NCBI RefSeq assembly: GCF_003399645.1
Contig: NZ_NBXD01000007.1
Span: 1 to 64,000 of the forward strand
Source: Subtercola boreus
GTDB lineage: Bacteria; Actinomycetota; Actinomycetes; Actinomycetales; Microbacteriaceae
Direction of reading: 5' to 3'
Length of the DNA: 64,000 nucleotides
The notes under the pieces were generated by a model. The model saw only the letters and a program-made list of their open reading frames with translations, was not told where the DNA came from and did no database searches. Positions 9,326-18,002 of the stretch are shown here, one piece after another (position 1 is the stretch's first letter; each line of letters opens with the position of its first letter). The position numbers were made by a program, and so were the translations under genes.

Positions 9326-10615
9326 ATGAGCCCCTCCCTGACTGTCGTCGTCGCTCCGGATTCGTTCAAGGGAAGCGCGAGCGCGGCTGAGGCAGCCGCG
9401 GCGATCGGGGGTGGGTGGAGTGAGGCGCGGCCCGGCGATACGGTGCTGCTGCGGCCGATGGCCGACGGCGGTGAGGGCACGCTCGATGCTTTTGCGTTGG
9501 CTGTCCCGGGGGCGGTACGGATGCCGATCACCATCACGGGGCCGATCGGTGAGCCGGTCGAGGCCGAGTGGTTGTGGTTGCCGCCGGGTGCGGGTGCGGG
9601 TGCGGGTGCAGCGAGGGGCGGTGGTGCGCCCGGCGCGGAGGGCGGGATCGGGGTGGTCGAGCTCGCCCGTACGAGTGGTGTGACACTGTTGCGGCACTTG
9701 CGGCCGATGGATGCCCAGACGACGGGGTTCGGCGAGGCCATCGCCGCTGCACTCGACCACGGTGTCGAGAGGTTGGTGCTCGCGATCGGCGGCAGTGCGT
9801 CGACAGATGGAGGTACTGGCGCTCTCACCGCGCTCGGGGCTCGGTTTCTCGACGCGGATGGTGTGCCGGTGCCGCCCAGCGGTGCGGGGCTCTCCGCGAT
9901 TGCCGGCGCCGACTTGGGCGCCCTGCGGTCACTGCCCGCGGGCGGCGCCGAGGTGGTCACCGACGTCACGAGCCCGCTCCTCGGCCCGGAGGGAGCGGCG
10001 GCGGTGTTCGGGCCGCAGAAGGGCGCGGATGCTCGACAGGTGAGCACACTCGAACGCGGCCTGGCGTCCCTCCTCCGGGTCGTCAACGAAGAACTCCGCC
10101 CGCCTGAGCCGCGGGAGTTCCGTGGGCTCGACTCTCGGGGGGCCGTTGGCCCGCTCGATCCGCAGACACCGGGCCGGCTCGATCCGCGGGGGGCCGCGGA
10201 CCGGCTTGATCCGTGGGCGCCCGGTGCGGGCGCCGCCGGCGGAACAGGGTGGGGCCTGGCTGTGTGGGGCGCCCGCATCCTGAACGGCGCGGCCGTTGTG
10301 AGCGAGACGATAGGGCTCGCACGCGACATCGCCGGGGCCGACGTGGTGATCACGGGCGAGGGGCGATTCGATGCGCAGTCGGCGGCGGGCAAGGTGCCGG
10401 CGCACGTGGCGGCGCTGGCGGAGCGTCACGGGACGTTCGCGCTGCTGGTCGCTGGGAGCATAGACGCTGACGCTGACGCAGCGGCCTTCGCCGCATCCGT
10501 TTCGCTGAGCGAGCTTGCGGGGAGCTCGGCGGCGGCGATCGAGAACCCGCTGCCGTTTCTCTGGGCGGCCGGCCGGGCGCTCGCGACCGGTGCTGCGAAG
10601 ACGCCCGAGGGCTGA
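9326..10615 (+). CDS. Glycerate kinase with repeat-rich insertions
   Basis: A 429-residue member of the GarK/GlxK glycerate 2-kinase family, which phosphorylates D-glycerate. Motifs include VVVAPDSFKGSASAAEAA at the N-terminus, MADGGEGTLDA near residue 50, AIGGSASTDGGTGAL near residue 154, and VVITGEGRFDAQS near the C-terminus. Family members are usually about 370-385 residues; the excess comes from two low-complexity inserts. A Gly/Ala run lies at about residues 86-105, and a repeated GLDSRGA/RLDPRGA segment at about 258-306. The ATG at 9326 follows GGGCAGG. Both inserts sit in predicted loops, and the conserved blocks are intact. Confidence 0.88.
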   Translation: MSPSLTVVVAPDSFKGSASAAEAAAAIGGGWSEARPGDTVLLRPMADGGEGTLDAFALAVPGAVRMPITITGPIGEPVEAEWLWLPPGAGAGAGAARGGGAPGAEGGIGVVELARTSGVTLLRHLRPMDAQTTGFGEAIAAALDHGVERLVLAIGGSASTDGGTGALTALGARFLDADGVPVPPSGAGLSAIAGADLGALRSLPAGGAEVVTDVTSPLLGPEGAAAVFGPQKGADARQVSTLERGLASLLRVVNEELRPPEPREFRGLDSRGAVGPLDPQTPGRLDPRGAADRLDPWAPGAGAAGGTGWGLAVWGARILNGAAVVSETIGLARDIAGADVVITGEGRFDAQSAAGKVPAHVAALAERHGTFALLVAGSIDADADAAAFAASVSLSELAGSSAAAIENPLPFLWAAGRALATGAAKTPEG

Positions 10616-10780
10616 TCGCCGTGGCTGGGCGCCGAGGGCTGAGCGCCGTGGCCGGGCACGAGGCTTCGCGTTGGCTGCCGCCGGCTCAGGATGCTTCGCC
10701 GAACGGTGTTCCTTGGAGTGGTGAGGCGGCGGATCTCACCGTGGTCGTTGCCGGGGAAAGCGGGTGCAGCCGCTCGGCGG

Positions 10781-12337
10781 TCAGGGGCGCGGGATGGAGC
10801 CGAGCGACTGGGCGCGGCGGTACTGGGCGGTGATGGCCGGGACAGTGTCGGCAGCGAGCTCGGCCGCGAATGACAGGGGCCAGGTGGGGCGTGTGCCGGT
10901 GAGGGTCCAGGCGGCCTGGCGTGCGGCTCCGTCGGCGACGTACTCACCGGGGGTGGGAATGGAGACAGCCACATCGAAGACCTGGGCCGCGACCGCCTGT
11001 AGGGCGGGGTTCTGGGCGGCGCCGCCGATGAGCAGGATTCGCCGGGCATCCACCCCCAGAGCACGAACGGCGTCGACGCCGTCGGACAGCGCGCAGAGCA
11101 TCCCCTCGATCGCGGCGCGCGCGAAGTTCTGGCGGGACGCGGATCCGAGGGTGAGCCCGGCGAGGGTGGCCGTCGCGTCGGGCAGGTTCGGGGTGCGTTC
11201 GCCCTCGAAGTAGGGCACGAGCACGACCCCGCCGGCGCCCGGTTCGGCGGCCAGGGCGAGGCGCGCGAACTCGTCGTAGTCGACGCCGAGCAGGGTGCTG
11301 ATCGAGGTGAGTACGCGCGCGGCATTGAGGGTGGCGACAAGGGGGAGGTAGGTGCCGGCGGCGTCGGCGAAACCGGCGACGGTTCCGGTGAGGTCGGCGA
11401 CCGGATGATCGGTGACCCCGAAAGCGGTCCCCGACGTTCCGATGCTGACGACGATGTCGCCTGCGGTGGCGTCGAGTCCGAGGGCCGCGCCCGCGTTGTC
11501 GCCGGCTCCGGGGCCGACACGGATGCCGGCGGGAATGCCCGCGGCCGTGATCGCGACGGTGGTGCCAGCGGTGGCTCCGGCCTCGAGCACCCGGGGGAGG
11601 ATGACGGGCGCTGAGGCGCCGGGTGTCGTCGTCGCGTCGCCACCGCCTCGAGCGCCTTGCGCCTCGACCGCCGGGCGGCCGAAGGCGAGCTCGAAGAGAT
11701 CGAGGTCGTAGGCGTTCCGTGCCGGGCTCCAGTAGGAGGTTCCGCTCGCGTCGGAGCGATCGGTGACCAGTGCGTCGAGGTCGGTGCCGAGAGGGCCCGC
11801 CGCCGGATCGACTCCGGAAGGCCCAGACCCCGGGCCTTCGCCGACGTCAGCGGCGGGGCCGTAGCCGAGCAGCCGCCAGGTCAGCCAGTCGTGAGGCAGC
11901 GCCACTGCCGCGACGCGCGCGGCGTTCGCTGGCTCGGCGTCTCGCAGCCAGCGCAGCTTGGTCGCGGTGAAGGAGGCCACAGGCAGCGATCCGACCCTCT
12001 CTGCCAACGCGGCCGCGCCCACCTCTTCGAGCAGCGCGGCCGCCGCCGGGGCGCTGCGGGTGTCGTTCCAGAGCAGGGCGTCGCGGATGACCGCACCCGC
12101 AGCATCCAGAACCACCATGCCGTGCTGCTGCCCGGAAATGGAGATCGCAGCGACGTCGTCGAGCCCGCCCGCGTCAGCGATCGCCGTCTGCAGCGCACCC
12201 CACCATGCCTCGGGGTCGACTGACGTGCCCTCGGGATGGGCGGCGCGACCGCTCCTGACGAGAGCGCCGGTGGCAGCATCCCGAATCACGATCTTGCAAC
12301 TCTGGGTCGACGAATCGACACCGGCGACCAACGTCAC
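10781..12337 (-). CDS. xylB: Xylulokinase
   Basis: A 518-residue FGGY-family kinase phosphorylating D-xylulose to xylulose 5-phosphate. The N-terminus has [10 protein letters not shown], followed by [10 protein letters not shown] (substrate loop), LLWNDTRS, and in the C-terminal domain [12 protein letters not shown] and [13 protein letters not shown] (adenosine pocket). An acidic/Pro/Gly-rich stretch near residues 155-180 is longer than in most relatives. It lies downstream of xylA on the same strand, separated by a 259-base repeat-rich gap, so the two likely form the D-xylose catabolic unit. Confidence 0.92.
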   Translation of the reverse strand: MTLVAGVDSSTQSCKIVIRDAATGALVRSGRAAHPEGTSVDPEAWWGALQTAIADAGGLDDVAAISISGQQHGMVVLDAAGAVIRDALLWNDTRSAPAAAALLEEVGAAALAERVGSLPVASFTATKLRWLRDAEPANAARVAAVALPHDWLTWRLLGYGPAADVGEGPGSGPSGVDPAAGPLGTDLDALVTDRSDASGTSYWSPARNAYDLDLFELAFGRPAVEAQGARGGGDATTTPGASAPVILPRVLEAGATAGTTVAITAAGIPAGIRVGPGAGDNAGAALGLDATAGDIVVSIGTSGTAFGVTDHPVADLTGTVAGFADAAGTYLPLVATLNAARVLTSISTLLGVDYDEFARLALAAEPGAGGVVLVPYFEGERTPNLPDATATLAGLTLGSASRQNFARAAIEGMLCALSDGVDAVRALGVDARRILLIGGAAQNPALQAVAAQVFDVAVSIPTPGEYVADGAARQAAWTLTGTRPTWPLSFAAELAADTVPAITAQYRRAQSLGSIPRP

Positions 12338-12374
12338 GATCTGTCCTTACGTTCAGTCCCGCCCGCCCCGCACA

Positions 12375-12394
12375 CCCGCCCGCCCGCCCGCCCG
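12375..12394. repeat. (CCCG)n microsatellite
   Basis: About five uninterrupted CCCG units lie in the gap just upstream of xylB. The surrounding bases are also almost entirely C and G. Confidence 0.8.
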
Positions 12395-12430
12395 CCCCAC
12401 CCGCCCCGCCGCCCACGCCGGCGAGCGCCT

Positions 12431-12482
12431 GTTTTGCTCAAAAGCACTCAAGCCAGGTGCGTTGGGTGCTTTTGCGCAAAAC
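12431..12482. repeat. Long extragenic inverted repeat between xylA and xylB
   Basis: The left arm 12431-12451 (GTTTTGCTCAAAAGCACTCAA) and right arm 12462-12482 pair over 21 positions, with one mismatch and one G-T wobble, around a 10-base loop. The right arm also contains the perfect palindrome TTTTGCGCAAAA. The transcript running from xylA into xylB could form a strong hairpin here. It may be a terminator/attenuator or a repetitive extragenic palindrome. Confidence 0.75.
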
Positions 12483-12497
12483 CGAACCGATACAGCG

Positions 12498-12590
12498 GGA
12501 GCGGGGGGAGGGGGGGGTGCAGGAGGGGAGGGGGGTGCAGGAGGGGAGGGGGTGCGGGGTGCGGGAGGGCGGGTGCGGGAAGGGGGGCGG
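12498..12590. repeat. G-rich imperfect tandem repeat with G-quadruplex potential
   Basis: The plus strand is almost pure purine here, with repeated GGTGCAGGAGGGGAGGGG units and many runs of three or more G. It lies directly after the xylA stop codon (xylA runs on the minus strand). Confidence 0.75.
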
Positions 12591-12596
12591 ATGCGC

Positions 12597-13787
12597 CTAG
12601 CGGGCGCCGGTGAGGTGCTCGAGCGCGAGCTGGTTGAGGCGCACGAAGCCGAAACCCTTGCCGTCGAAGTAGGGGGTCGGGTCGAAGTCCTCGTAGGCCG
12701 AACGGTCGGCGAGCAGGTCGGTGTACGTCTCACCCTCGTTGAGCGTCGGCTGCGCGAGTTCTGGCACGCGCGATGCGGCCAGGGCATCCTGAACCTCGGG
12801 ATCGGCGCGGAACGCCGCCGCCCGCTCCTTCAGCAGCAGGTAGGTGCGCATGTTCGCCGCGGCCGAGTCCCAGACGCCCGTGATGTCTTCGGTGCGGGAG
12901 GGCTTGTAATCGAAGTGGCGGGGGCCGTCGTAGACCGGTCCGCCCTCGGGCGAGCCGTTCTCGAGCAGGTCGACGAGCGCGAACGCGTTGTAGAGGTCGC
13001 CGTGGCCGAACACCAGGTCCTGGTCGTATTTGATTCCGCGCTGGCCGTTGAGGTCGATGTGGAAGAGCTTGCCCTGGTACAGCGCCTGCGCGATTCCGGC
13101 GGCGAAGTTGAGGCCGGCCATCTGCTCGTGCCCGACTTCGGGGTTCACGCCGACGAGTTCGGGGCGCTCGAGCGTCTGGATGAACGCCATGGCGTGCCCG
13201 ACGGTCGGCAGCAGGATGTCGCCGCGGGGCTCGTTGGGCTTGGGCTCGATGGCGAACCGGATGTCGTAACCCTTGTCGGTGACATAGTCGCCCAGCAGGT
13301 TGACGGCCTCGCGGTACCGTTCCAGCGCCGAACGGATGTCTTTGGCTGCGTCGTACTCGGCGCCCTCGCGCCCGCCCCACATGACGAAGGTCTTGGCGCC
13401 GAGCTCGGCGGCGAGGTCGATGTTGCGGATGACCTTGCGGAGTGCGAAGCGGCGAACGGCACGGTCGTTCGAGGTGAAGCCACCGTCTTTGAACACGGGG
13501 GCGCTGAACAGGTTCGTCGTGATCATCGGCACTTCGAGACCCGTGGATGCCAGGGCACCCTTCAGGCGGTCGATCTGCGTCTGGCGCTCGGCGTCTGTCG
13601 ATCCGAAGTCGAAGAGGTCGTCGTCGTGGAAGGTCAGGCCGTAGGCGCCGAGCTCGCTGAGGCGTTCGACGGCCTCGACCACGTCGAGGTGCGAGCGGGT
13701 CGGCCCGCCGAACGGGTCGGAGCCGTTGTAGCCGATCGTCCAGAGTCCGAAAGAGAATTTGTCAGCGCGGGTGGGCGTCAAAGACAT
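12597..13787 (-). CDS. xylA: Xylose isomerase
   Basis: A 396-residue TIM-barrel enzyme converting D-xylose to D-xylulose, of the short actinobacterial type. Characteristic blocks are [28 protein letters not shown] (catalytic His), [20 protein letters not shown] (metal-binding Glu), [22 protein letters not shown] with Lys/Asp ligands, and [14 protein letters not shown] 13787 is the only sensible start. It is divergent from the ROK-family regulator at 13980 and upstream of xylB. Confidence 0.96.
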   Translation of the reverse strand: MSLTPTRADKFSFGLWTIGYNGSDPFGGPTRSHLDVVEAVERLSELGAYGLTFHDDDLFDFGSTDAERQTQIDRLKGALASTGLEVPMITTNLFSAPVFKDGGFTSNDRAVRRFALRKVIRNIDLAAELGAKTFVMWGGREGAEYDAAKDIRSALERYREAVNLLGDYVTDKGYDIRFAIEPKPNEPRGDILLPTVGHAMAFIQTLERPELVGVNPEVGHEQMAGLNFAAGIAQALYQGKLFHIDLNGQRGIKYDQDLVFGHGDLYNAFALVDLLENGSPEGGPVYDGPRHFDYKPSRTEDITGVWDSAAANMRTYLLLKERAAAFRADPEVQDALAASRVPELAQPTLNEGETYTDLLADRSAYEDFDPTPYFDGKGFGFVRLNQLALEHLTGAR

Positions 13788-13979
13788 GCTGTAGTGCTCC
13801 AGTCAGCATCGTTGGTGAGGGTACGAGGTCATTTGCGGCCGTTCGCCGTAAAAGTTACCACGCCCAACATATTCCGGATGCACGGCTGCTGTCAAAGGTT
13901 TCGACCGTTCCCGTGCCTTTGCCCGGCGACGCGTCGGCGCGATATGTTTCTCGAACGAACAGAGGATGGCGACACGGCG
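13788..13979. promoter_or_regulatory. Divergent xylA / ROK regulator promoter region
   Basis: A 192-base gap between divergent genes. It is AT-enriched around 13845-13880 and contains the small inverted repeat GTAA-AAG-TTAC (13848-13858), a possible operator half. No longer palindrome typical of XylR sites was recognised. Confidence 0.4.
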
Positions 13980-15179
13980 ATGACGGATCTTCCGCGCACC
14001 AGGCGCACCCTCTCGGCGGGTGTCGGCAACAGCAACGACCAGACACGCCGGCACAATCTGTCGACGATCCTCACCATGCTGCACCACGACGGCGCCCAGA
14101 CCCGTGCCCGGTTGACCCGTCTCGCCGGGCTCAACCGTTCGACGATCGGCGCGCTCGTCGCCGAGCTCGTCGATCTCGACCTGGCCTATGAGACGGAACC
14201 CGCCGAGTCCGGGTTGGTGGGTCGGCCGAGCCCGGTGGTGCATCCGAACGAGCGGATCGCAGCGATCACGATCAACCCCGATGTCGATGCGATCACGGTC
14301 GGGGTCGTGGGGCTCGGCGGGGTGCTGCACCGCAGCATCCGTTCTCCGACCGATGCGGTGCCGACCGTGCAGCAGAGCGTCGACGTCGCCTCGGGGCTCG
14401 TGCGGGGTCTGCAGGCCGAGCTCGACGCCGGGTTCCGCGTGGTGGGGGTCGGCATCGCGGTGCCTGGGTTGGTCAACTCCCGCGACGGCGTGGTGACGCT
14501 CGCCCCGCATTTGGGTTGGCGTGACGCAGACGTGGTCACGCCGTTCGCTGCGGCACTCGGCCGGCCCGTGACGGTCGCCAACGACGCCACGCTGGCGACG
14601 GTCGCCGAGAGCCTGTTCGGCGCGGGGCGCGGGGTGCACGACCTCGTCTACCTCAACGGCAGCGCGAGCGGCATCGGCGGGGGAGTGCTCGCCGGGGGCT
14701 CGATGCTGCGCGGGGCCCAGGGTTACTCCGCCGAGCTCGGCCACACGCTCGTGAACAGTGCCGGCATCCGGTGTCACTGCGGCAAGACCGGCTGCCTCGA
14801 GACGGAGGTCAACCTCGGACGGCTGCAGGCGGTGCTCGGCCACAGCGGGGCGGGGCTCGACGAGCTCGATGCGCTGATTGCAGCGGTTCCGGATGCCCGG
14901 CAGGAGATCGATCGACAGCTCGACGTTCTGGCGCTGGCGATCGGCAACTTCGTGAGCATCTTCGACCCCGAATCGATCATTCTGGGCGGCTTTCTCGGGT
15001 CGCTGTACGAGGCGAACCCGGCGCGGTTGCGCGCCTCCGTCGACGCGCTGTCGTTCACCGGGCAGGCCCAGCCGGTGCGGCTCGAGCGGGCCCAGCTGCG
15101 GTCGCGGCTGCTGACGATCGGGGCCGCGGAGCTCGTGTTGGCGGGGCTGCTCGATGATCCGGCCGGCACGGCGTTCTGA
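13980..15179 (+). CDS. ROK-family transcriptional regulator, probable xylose repressor
   Basis: A 399-residue regulator. The N-terminal winged helix (about residues 20-75, with LTRLAGLNRSTIGALVAELVDL as the DNA-binding region) is joined to a ROK sugar-binding domain. That domain has VGIAVPGLVN, VANDATLATVAESLFGAGRG, LNGSASGIGGGVLAGG, ELGHTLV and the zinc motif CHCGKTGCLE. Its place divergent from xylA-xylB makes it the likely XylR-type repressor, relieved by xylose. The start is ATG 13980; an ATG 36 bases upstream (13944) is also in frame. The frame stays open far upstream on the strand opposite xylA/xylB, but that part is not coding. Confidence 0.85.
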   Translation: MTDLPRTRRTLSAGVGNSNDQTRRHNLSTILTMLHHDGAQTRARLTRLAGLNRSTIGALVAELVDLDLAYETEPAESGLVGRPSPVVHPNERIAAITINPDVDAITVGVVGLGGVLHRSIRSPTDAVPTVQQSVDVASGLVRGLQAELDAGFRVVGVGIAVPGLVNSRDGVVTLAPHLGWRDADVVTPFAAALGRPVTVANDATLATVAESLFGAGRGVHDLVYLNGSASGIGGGVLAGGSMLRGAQGYSAELGHTLVNSAGIRCHCGKTGCLETEVNLGRLQAVLGHSGAGLDELDALIAAVPDARQEIDRQLDVLALAIGNFVSIFDPESIILGGFLGSLYEANPARLRASVDALSFTGQAQPVRLERAQLRSRLLTIGAAELVLAGLLDDPAGTAF

Positions 15180-15227
15180 GCGGCGCCGGTGCTGCCGGGC
15201 ATCCGTCTCTCGCGGTAGTCTCTCGCC

Positions 15228-16502
15228 ATGAAGATTCTGTTGGTCGGAAGCGGTGGCGTCGGGGATTCGATTGCGAAGATCGCCGCGCGGCGCACCTTCT
15301 ACGAGGTCATCGTGGTCACCGACTACAGCCTCGCGAGCGCCGAGGAGACAGTCGCCTGGATCGCGTCGAAGCATGGTGCGGAGACCGCCCGGAGGTTCCT
15401 GGCCGACCGGATCGACGCATCCGACCCGGCGAGTGTCGAAGAGGTCGCCCGCCGGCACGGCATCACCCACGTGATGAACGCGGTCGAACCCAAGTTCGTG
15501 CCCTCGGTTTTCGCCGGGGCGCTCGCCGCAGGGGCGAACTACCTCGACATGGCTATGAGCCTGTCGGAGCCGCATCCGTCGAACCCGAACTCCGAGACCG
15601 GCGTGAAGCTCGGCGACGACCAGTTCGCCCAGGCCGCCGACTGGGAGACCTCGGGCACGTTGGCGCTCGTCGGAATGGGTGTCGAGCCCGGGCTGTCGGA
15701 TGTCTTCGCCCGGTATGCCGCAGACCACCTGTTCAGCGAGATCGACGAGCTTGGCGTGCGAGATGGCGCGAATCTGATCGTGCGCGACGAGTCGGGCGAG
15801 GAGATCTTCGCTCCGTCGTTCAGCATCTGGACAACGATCGAGGAGTGCCTCAACCCGCCCGTGATCTGGGAGAAGGAGCGTGGCTGGTACACCACAGCGC
15901 CGTTCAGCGAGCCCGAGGTCTTCGATTTTCCCGACGGCATCGGCCCGGTCGAGTGCGTGAACGTCGAGCATGAAGAGGTGCTGCTGATGCCGCGCTGGGT
16001 CGACGCGAAGCGCGCGACGTTCAAGTACGGGCTGGGCAACGAGTTCATCGCCATCCTGAAGACGCTTCACCAGCTCGGCCTCGACAAAACAGCGCCGGTG
16101 ACGGTGCGCTCAGCGTCTGGCCCGGTCTCGGTTGCACCGCGTGATGTCGTCGCAGCCGGGCTGCCGAACCCGGCGACACTCGGGCCCCGGATGACCGGCA
16201 AGACCTGCGCTGGCCTCTGGGTCACGGGCACCGGTGTCGACGGTTCTCCACGAGAGGTGTACCTCTACCACGTGGCCGACAACGAGTGGACGATGCGCGA
16301 GTACGAGTCGCAGTGCGTGGTGTGGCAGACGGCTCTGAACCCCGTCATCGCGCTCGAGCTGCTTGCGCTCGGGATGTGGGGCGGGGTCGGTGTACTCGGG
16401 CCGGAGGCGTTCGACGCGCTGCCGTTCCTCGAGCTGATGGCGCTGCCTGTCGAGGAGGGCGGCTACGGCCAGGCCTGGGGTCTGGAAGACCGCGCGGTGT
16501 GA
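15228..16502 (+). CDS. Saccharopine dehydrogenase-like NAD(P)-dependent oxidoreductase
   Basis: A 424-residue protein with an N-terminal Rossmann motif ILLVGSGGVGDSIAKIAARR, a NAD(P)-domain segment THVMNAVEPKFVPSVFAGAL, and ANYLDMAMSLSEPH. The saccharopine dehydrogenase catalytic-domain pattern follows: GVEPGLSDVFARYAADH and GNEFIAILKTLHQLGL. The family also includes carboxynorspermidine and homospermidine synthases, so the true substrate is not determined. ATG 15228 is clear. It is transcribed alone, 48 bases after the ROK regulator. Confidence 0.82.
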   Translation: MKILLVGSGGVGDSIAKIAARRTFYEVIVVTDYSLASAEETVAWIASKHGAETARRFLADRIDASDPASVEEVARRHGITHVMNAVEPKFVPSVFAGALAAGANYLDMAMSLSEPHPSNPNSETGVKLGDDQFAQAADWETSGTLALVGMGVEPGLSDVFARYAADHLFSEIDELGVRDGANLIVRDESGEEIFAPSFSIWTTIEECLNPPVIWEKERGWYTTAPFSEPEVFDFPDGIGPVECVNVEHEEVLLMPRWVDAKRATFKYGLGNEFIAILKTLHQLGLDKTAPVTVRSASGPVSVAPRDVVAAGLPNPATLGPRMTGKTCAGLWVTGTGVDGSPREVYLYHVADNEWTMREYESQCVVWQTALNPVIALELLALGMWGGVGVLGPEAFDALPFLELMALPVEEGGYGQAWGLEDRAV

Positions 16503-16574
16503 GCTTTTGAGGTTTGCTCGGCTTTAAGCTACTGTGGCGTGACTCTCCCTCCGTTACGAAAGCTGGAACCACCC

Positions 16575-17657
16575 ATGGCACTGCGCACCCGTTCACGTCT
16601 TACACCTCCTGCTCGGGCAGTCACGGTCGCAATCGTCGCTGCCGGGGCTCTCGCCCTCGGCTTCGGTCCGGCATCACCCGCGATGGCCGACGCCCTTTCC
16701 TTCCAGCTCTTCGGCGGCAATCCCGACTTTGGGTTCGTGAAGGCTGGCAGCGTGTCGATCCGCGAATTCGATCTCGTCAACTCGGGCGACGACGACATCA
16801 CCATCGACCCGGCGCCGATCACCGCCCTGGTGAACCCCTTCTCGGCCGGTCCCCTCTCCTTCAGCAAGACGACCGTCATCCCCCACAACGGACACGCGAC
16901 GTTTAGGGTGACCTATTCGCAGCCCACGTCGGGCGTGATCACCAAGCAGACCATCACCCTCGTCGCGACAGATCAGAAAGATCTCACCACGGAGAGCCTG
17001 TCGCTGGACTTCACGGCGGAGTCGGTTCCCACCGACCCGGCCCACTTCACTGTCAGCTCCTCGGCGGGGGCCGGTTCGCTCGACTTCGGAAAGGTGACCG
17101 CCGGCACCCTCTCGAAGCAGACCGTCACGGTGAAGGTCGATGGGGTGTATCCCATCCGGTTCTCCGACGGCACGCTCAACCTCACCGATATCGCAGGCAA
17201 CCAGCTGACAGACGTTCGGGTGACCGCGTCGTCGTTCGGGAGCGCTGGCGCCGTGACGAACCCGGGGGCCAGCGCAACGTTCGAGCTGACGTACGCCCCG
17301 ACCGCCACCGGAACTCTCAGCGGAACTGTGAAAGTCTCCGGGTTCCCTGTCACCGGTGCCGCTGAGCAGAGTGCGGTCAACGTTCTCTTCCCGCTCGCGG
17401 GCACCGCTGCCGCAGCGCAGCCGACGACGCCGCCCACCACCACGGCTGCGCCGACCCCTGGCGTCACCGGCACACCGGGTGCCACGCAGACGGCCGGAGT
17501 GATCGGCCGCACAGGCGGATCGACTGGCTCGGCCGGCCGGAGCCTTGCTGAGACGGGACTTCCCGCTGCCGGGCTTGTGGGACTGGCGGGGCTGCTTGCG
17601 ACCGGTGGGCTCGCCGCCTTCGCGACGATGCGCCGGCGTACCGCGGGCCGTAAGTAG
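16575..17657 (+). CDS. Secreted surface protein with LAETG sorting signal
   Basis: A 360-residue exported protein. The signal peptide (about residues 1-39) ends in ASPAMA|D. It is followed by two beta-sandwich segments resembling choice-of-anchor/ASH-type repeats (FGFVKAGSVSIREFDLVNSG and LDFGKVTAGTLSKQTVTVKV), a Pro/Thr-rich stalk near residues 275-315, the motif LAETG, a hydrophobic helix and the basic tail RRRTAGRK. This is the layout of sortase-anchored cell-wall proteins; LAxTG motifs are used by actinobacterial class E sortases. No sortase gene is in the window. ATG 16575 is chosen because the signal peptide begins there. Confidence 0.8.
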   Translation: MALRTRSRLTPPARAVTVAIVAAGALALGFGPASPAMADALSFQLFGGNPDFGFVKAGSVSIREFDLVNSGDDDITIDPAPITALVNPFSAGPLSFSKTTVIPHNGHATFRVTYSQPTSGVITKQTITLVATDQKDLTTESLSLDFTAESVPTDPAHFTVSSSAGAGSLDFGKVTAGTLSKQTVTVKVDGVYPIRFSDGTLNLTDIAGNQLTDVRVTASSFGSAGAVTNPGASATFELTYAPTATGTLSGTVKVSGFPVTGAAEQSAVNVLFPLAGTAAAAQPTTPPTTTAAPTPGVTGTPGATQTAGVIGRTGGSTGSAGRSLAETGLPAAGLVGLAGLLATGGLAAFATMRRRTAGRK

Positions 17658-17680
17658 GTTCCAGTTCGCCGTGCAGGACG

Positions 17681-17712
17681 TCAGCCTCGCAGGAATAGTC
17701 CTGCGGGGCTGA
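17681..17712. terminator. Stem-loop after the LAETG surface protein
   Basis: Arms TCAGCCTCGCAGGA and TCCTGCGGGGCTGA pair over 14 positions with one wobble around the loop ATAG. The location, 24 bases after the stop codon, fits a transcription terminator, although no T-run follows. Confidence 0.6.
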
Positions 17713-17738
17713 GGTCGCTGACCGGGTAACGTGGAGCC

Positions 17739-17948
17739 ATGGCTGACATCACGGGCAAAGACGCAGAAGAGATCTGGATCGGCGACGTTCACGTCGCGAA
17801 CATCCGACAGGAGAACGGGCACGGCGAGAAGCCGTACCTGATCGAGGGTCTGACGGGCAAGCTCCTGCACGCGTCGGCCGATCGCCACGCGGCCGAGCTG
17901 TGGATCACGATGCACTCCGACGACATCACCGAGCGCGAACTCGGCTGA
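17739..17948 (+). CDS. Small conserved-type hypothetical protein
   Basis: A 69-residue acidic soluble protein (MADITGKDAEEIWIGDVHVA...). There is no signal peptide, membrane segment or recognised motif. It has a good ATG start and codon usage like its neighbours. It lies between a terminator-like hairpin and the convergent DUF4190 gene. Function unknown. Confidence 0.6.
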   Translation: MADITGKDAEEIWIGDVHVANIRQENGHGEKPYLIEGLTGKLLHASADRHAAELWITMHSDDITERELG

Positions 17949-18002
17949 TCGCCCGCGGCGCGCTGCTGGCAGGGCCTGGCGTGGCTGCCCTGCCCCGCGC
18001 GC

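Noticed and set aside
11958-13979. Very long plus-strand open frame continuing upstream of the ROK regulator
   Set aside because: It runs antisense to xylB and xylA and has only Arg/Pro/Gly-rich, low-similarity sequence. It is a GC-bias shadow; only the part from 13980 is coding.
13803-16070. 755-codon minus-strand frame opposite the ROK regulator and saccharopine dehydrogenase-like gene
   Set aside because: It is His/Arg/Asp-rich shadow composition opposite conserved proteins.
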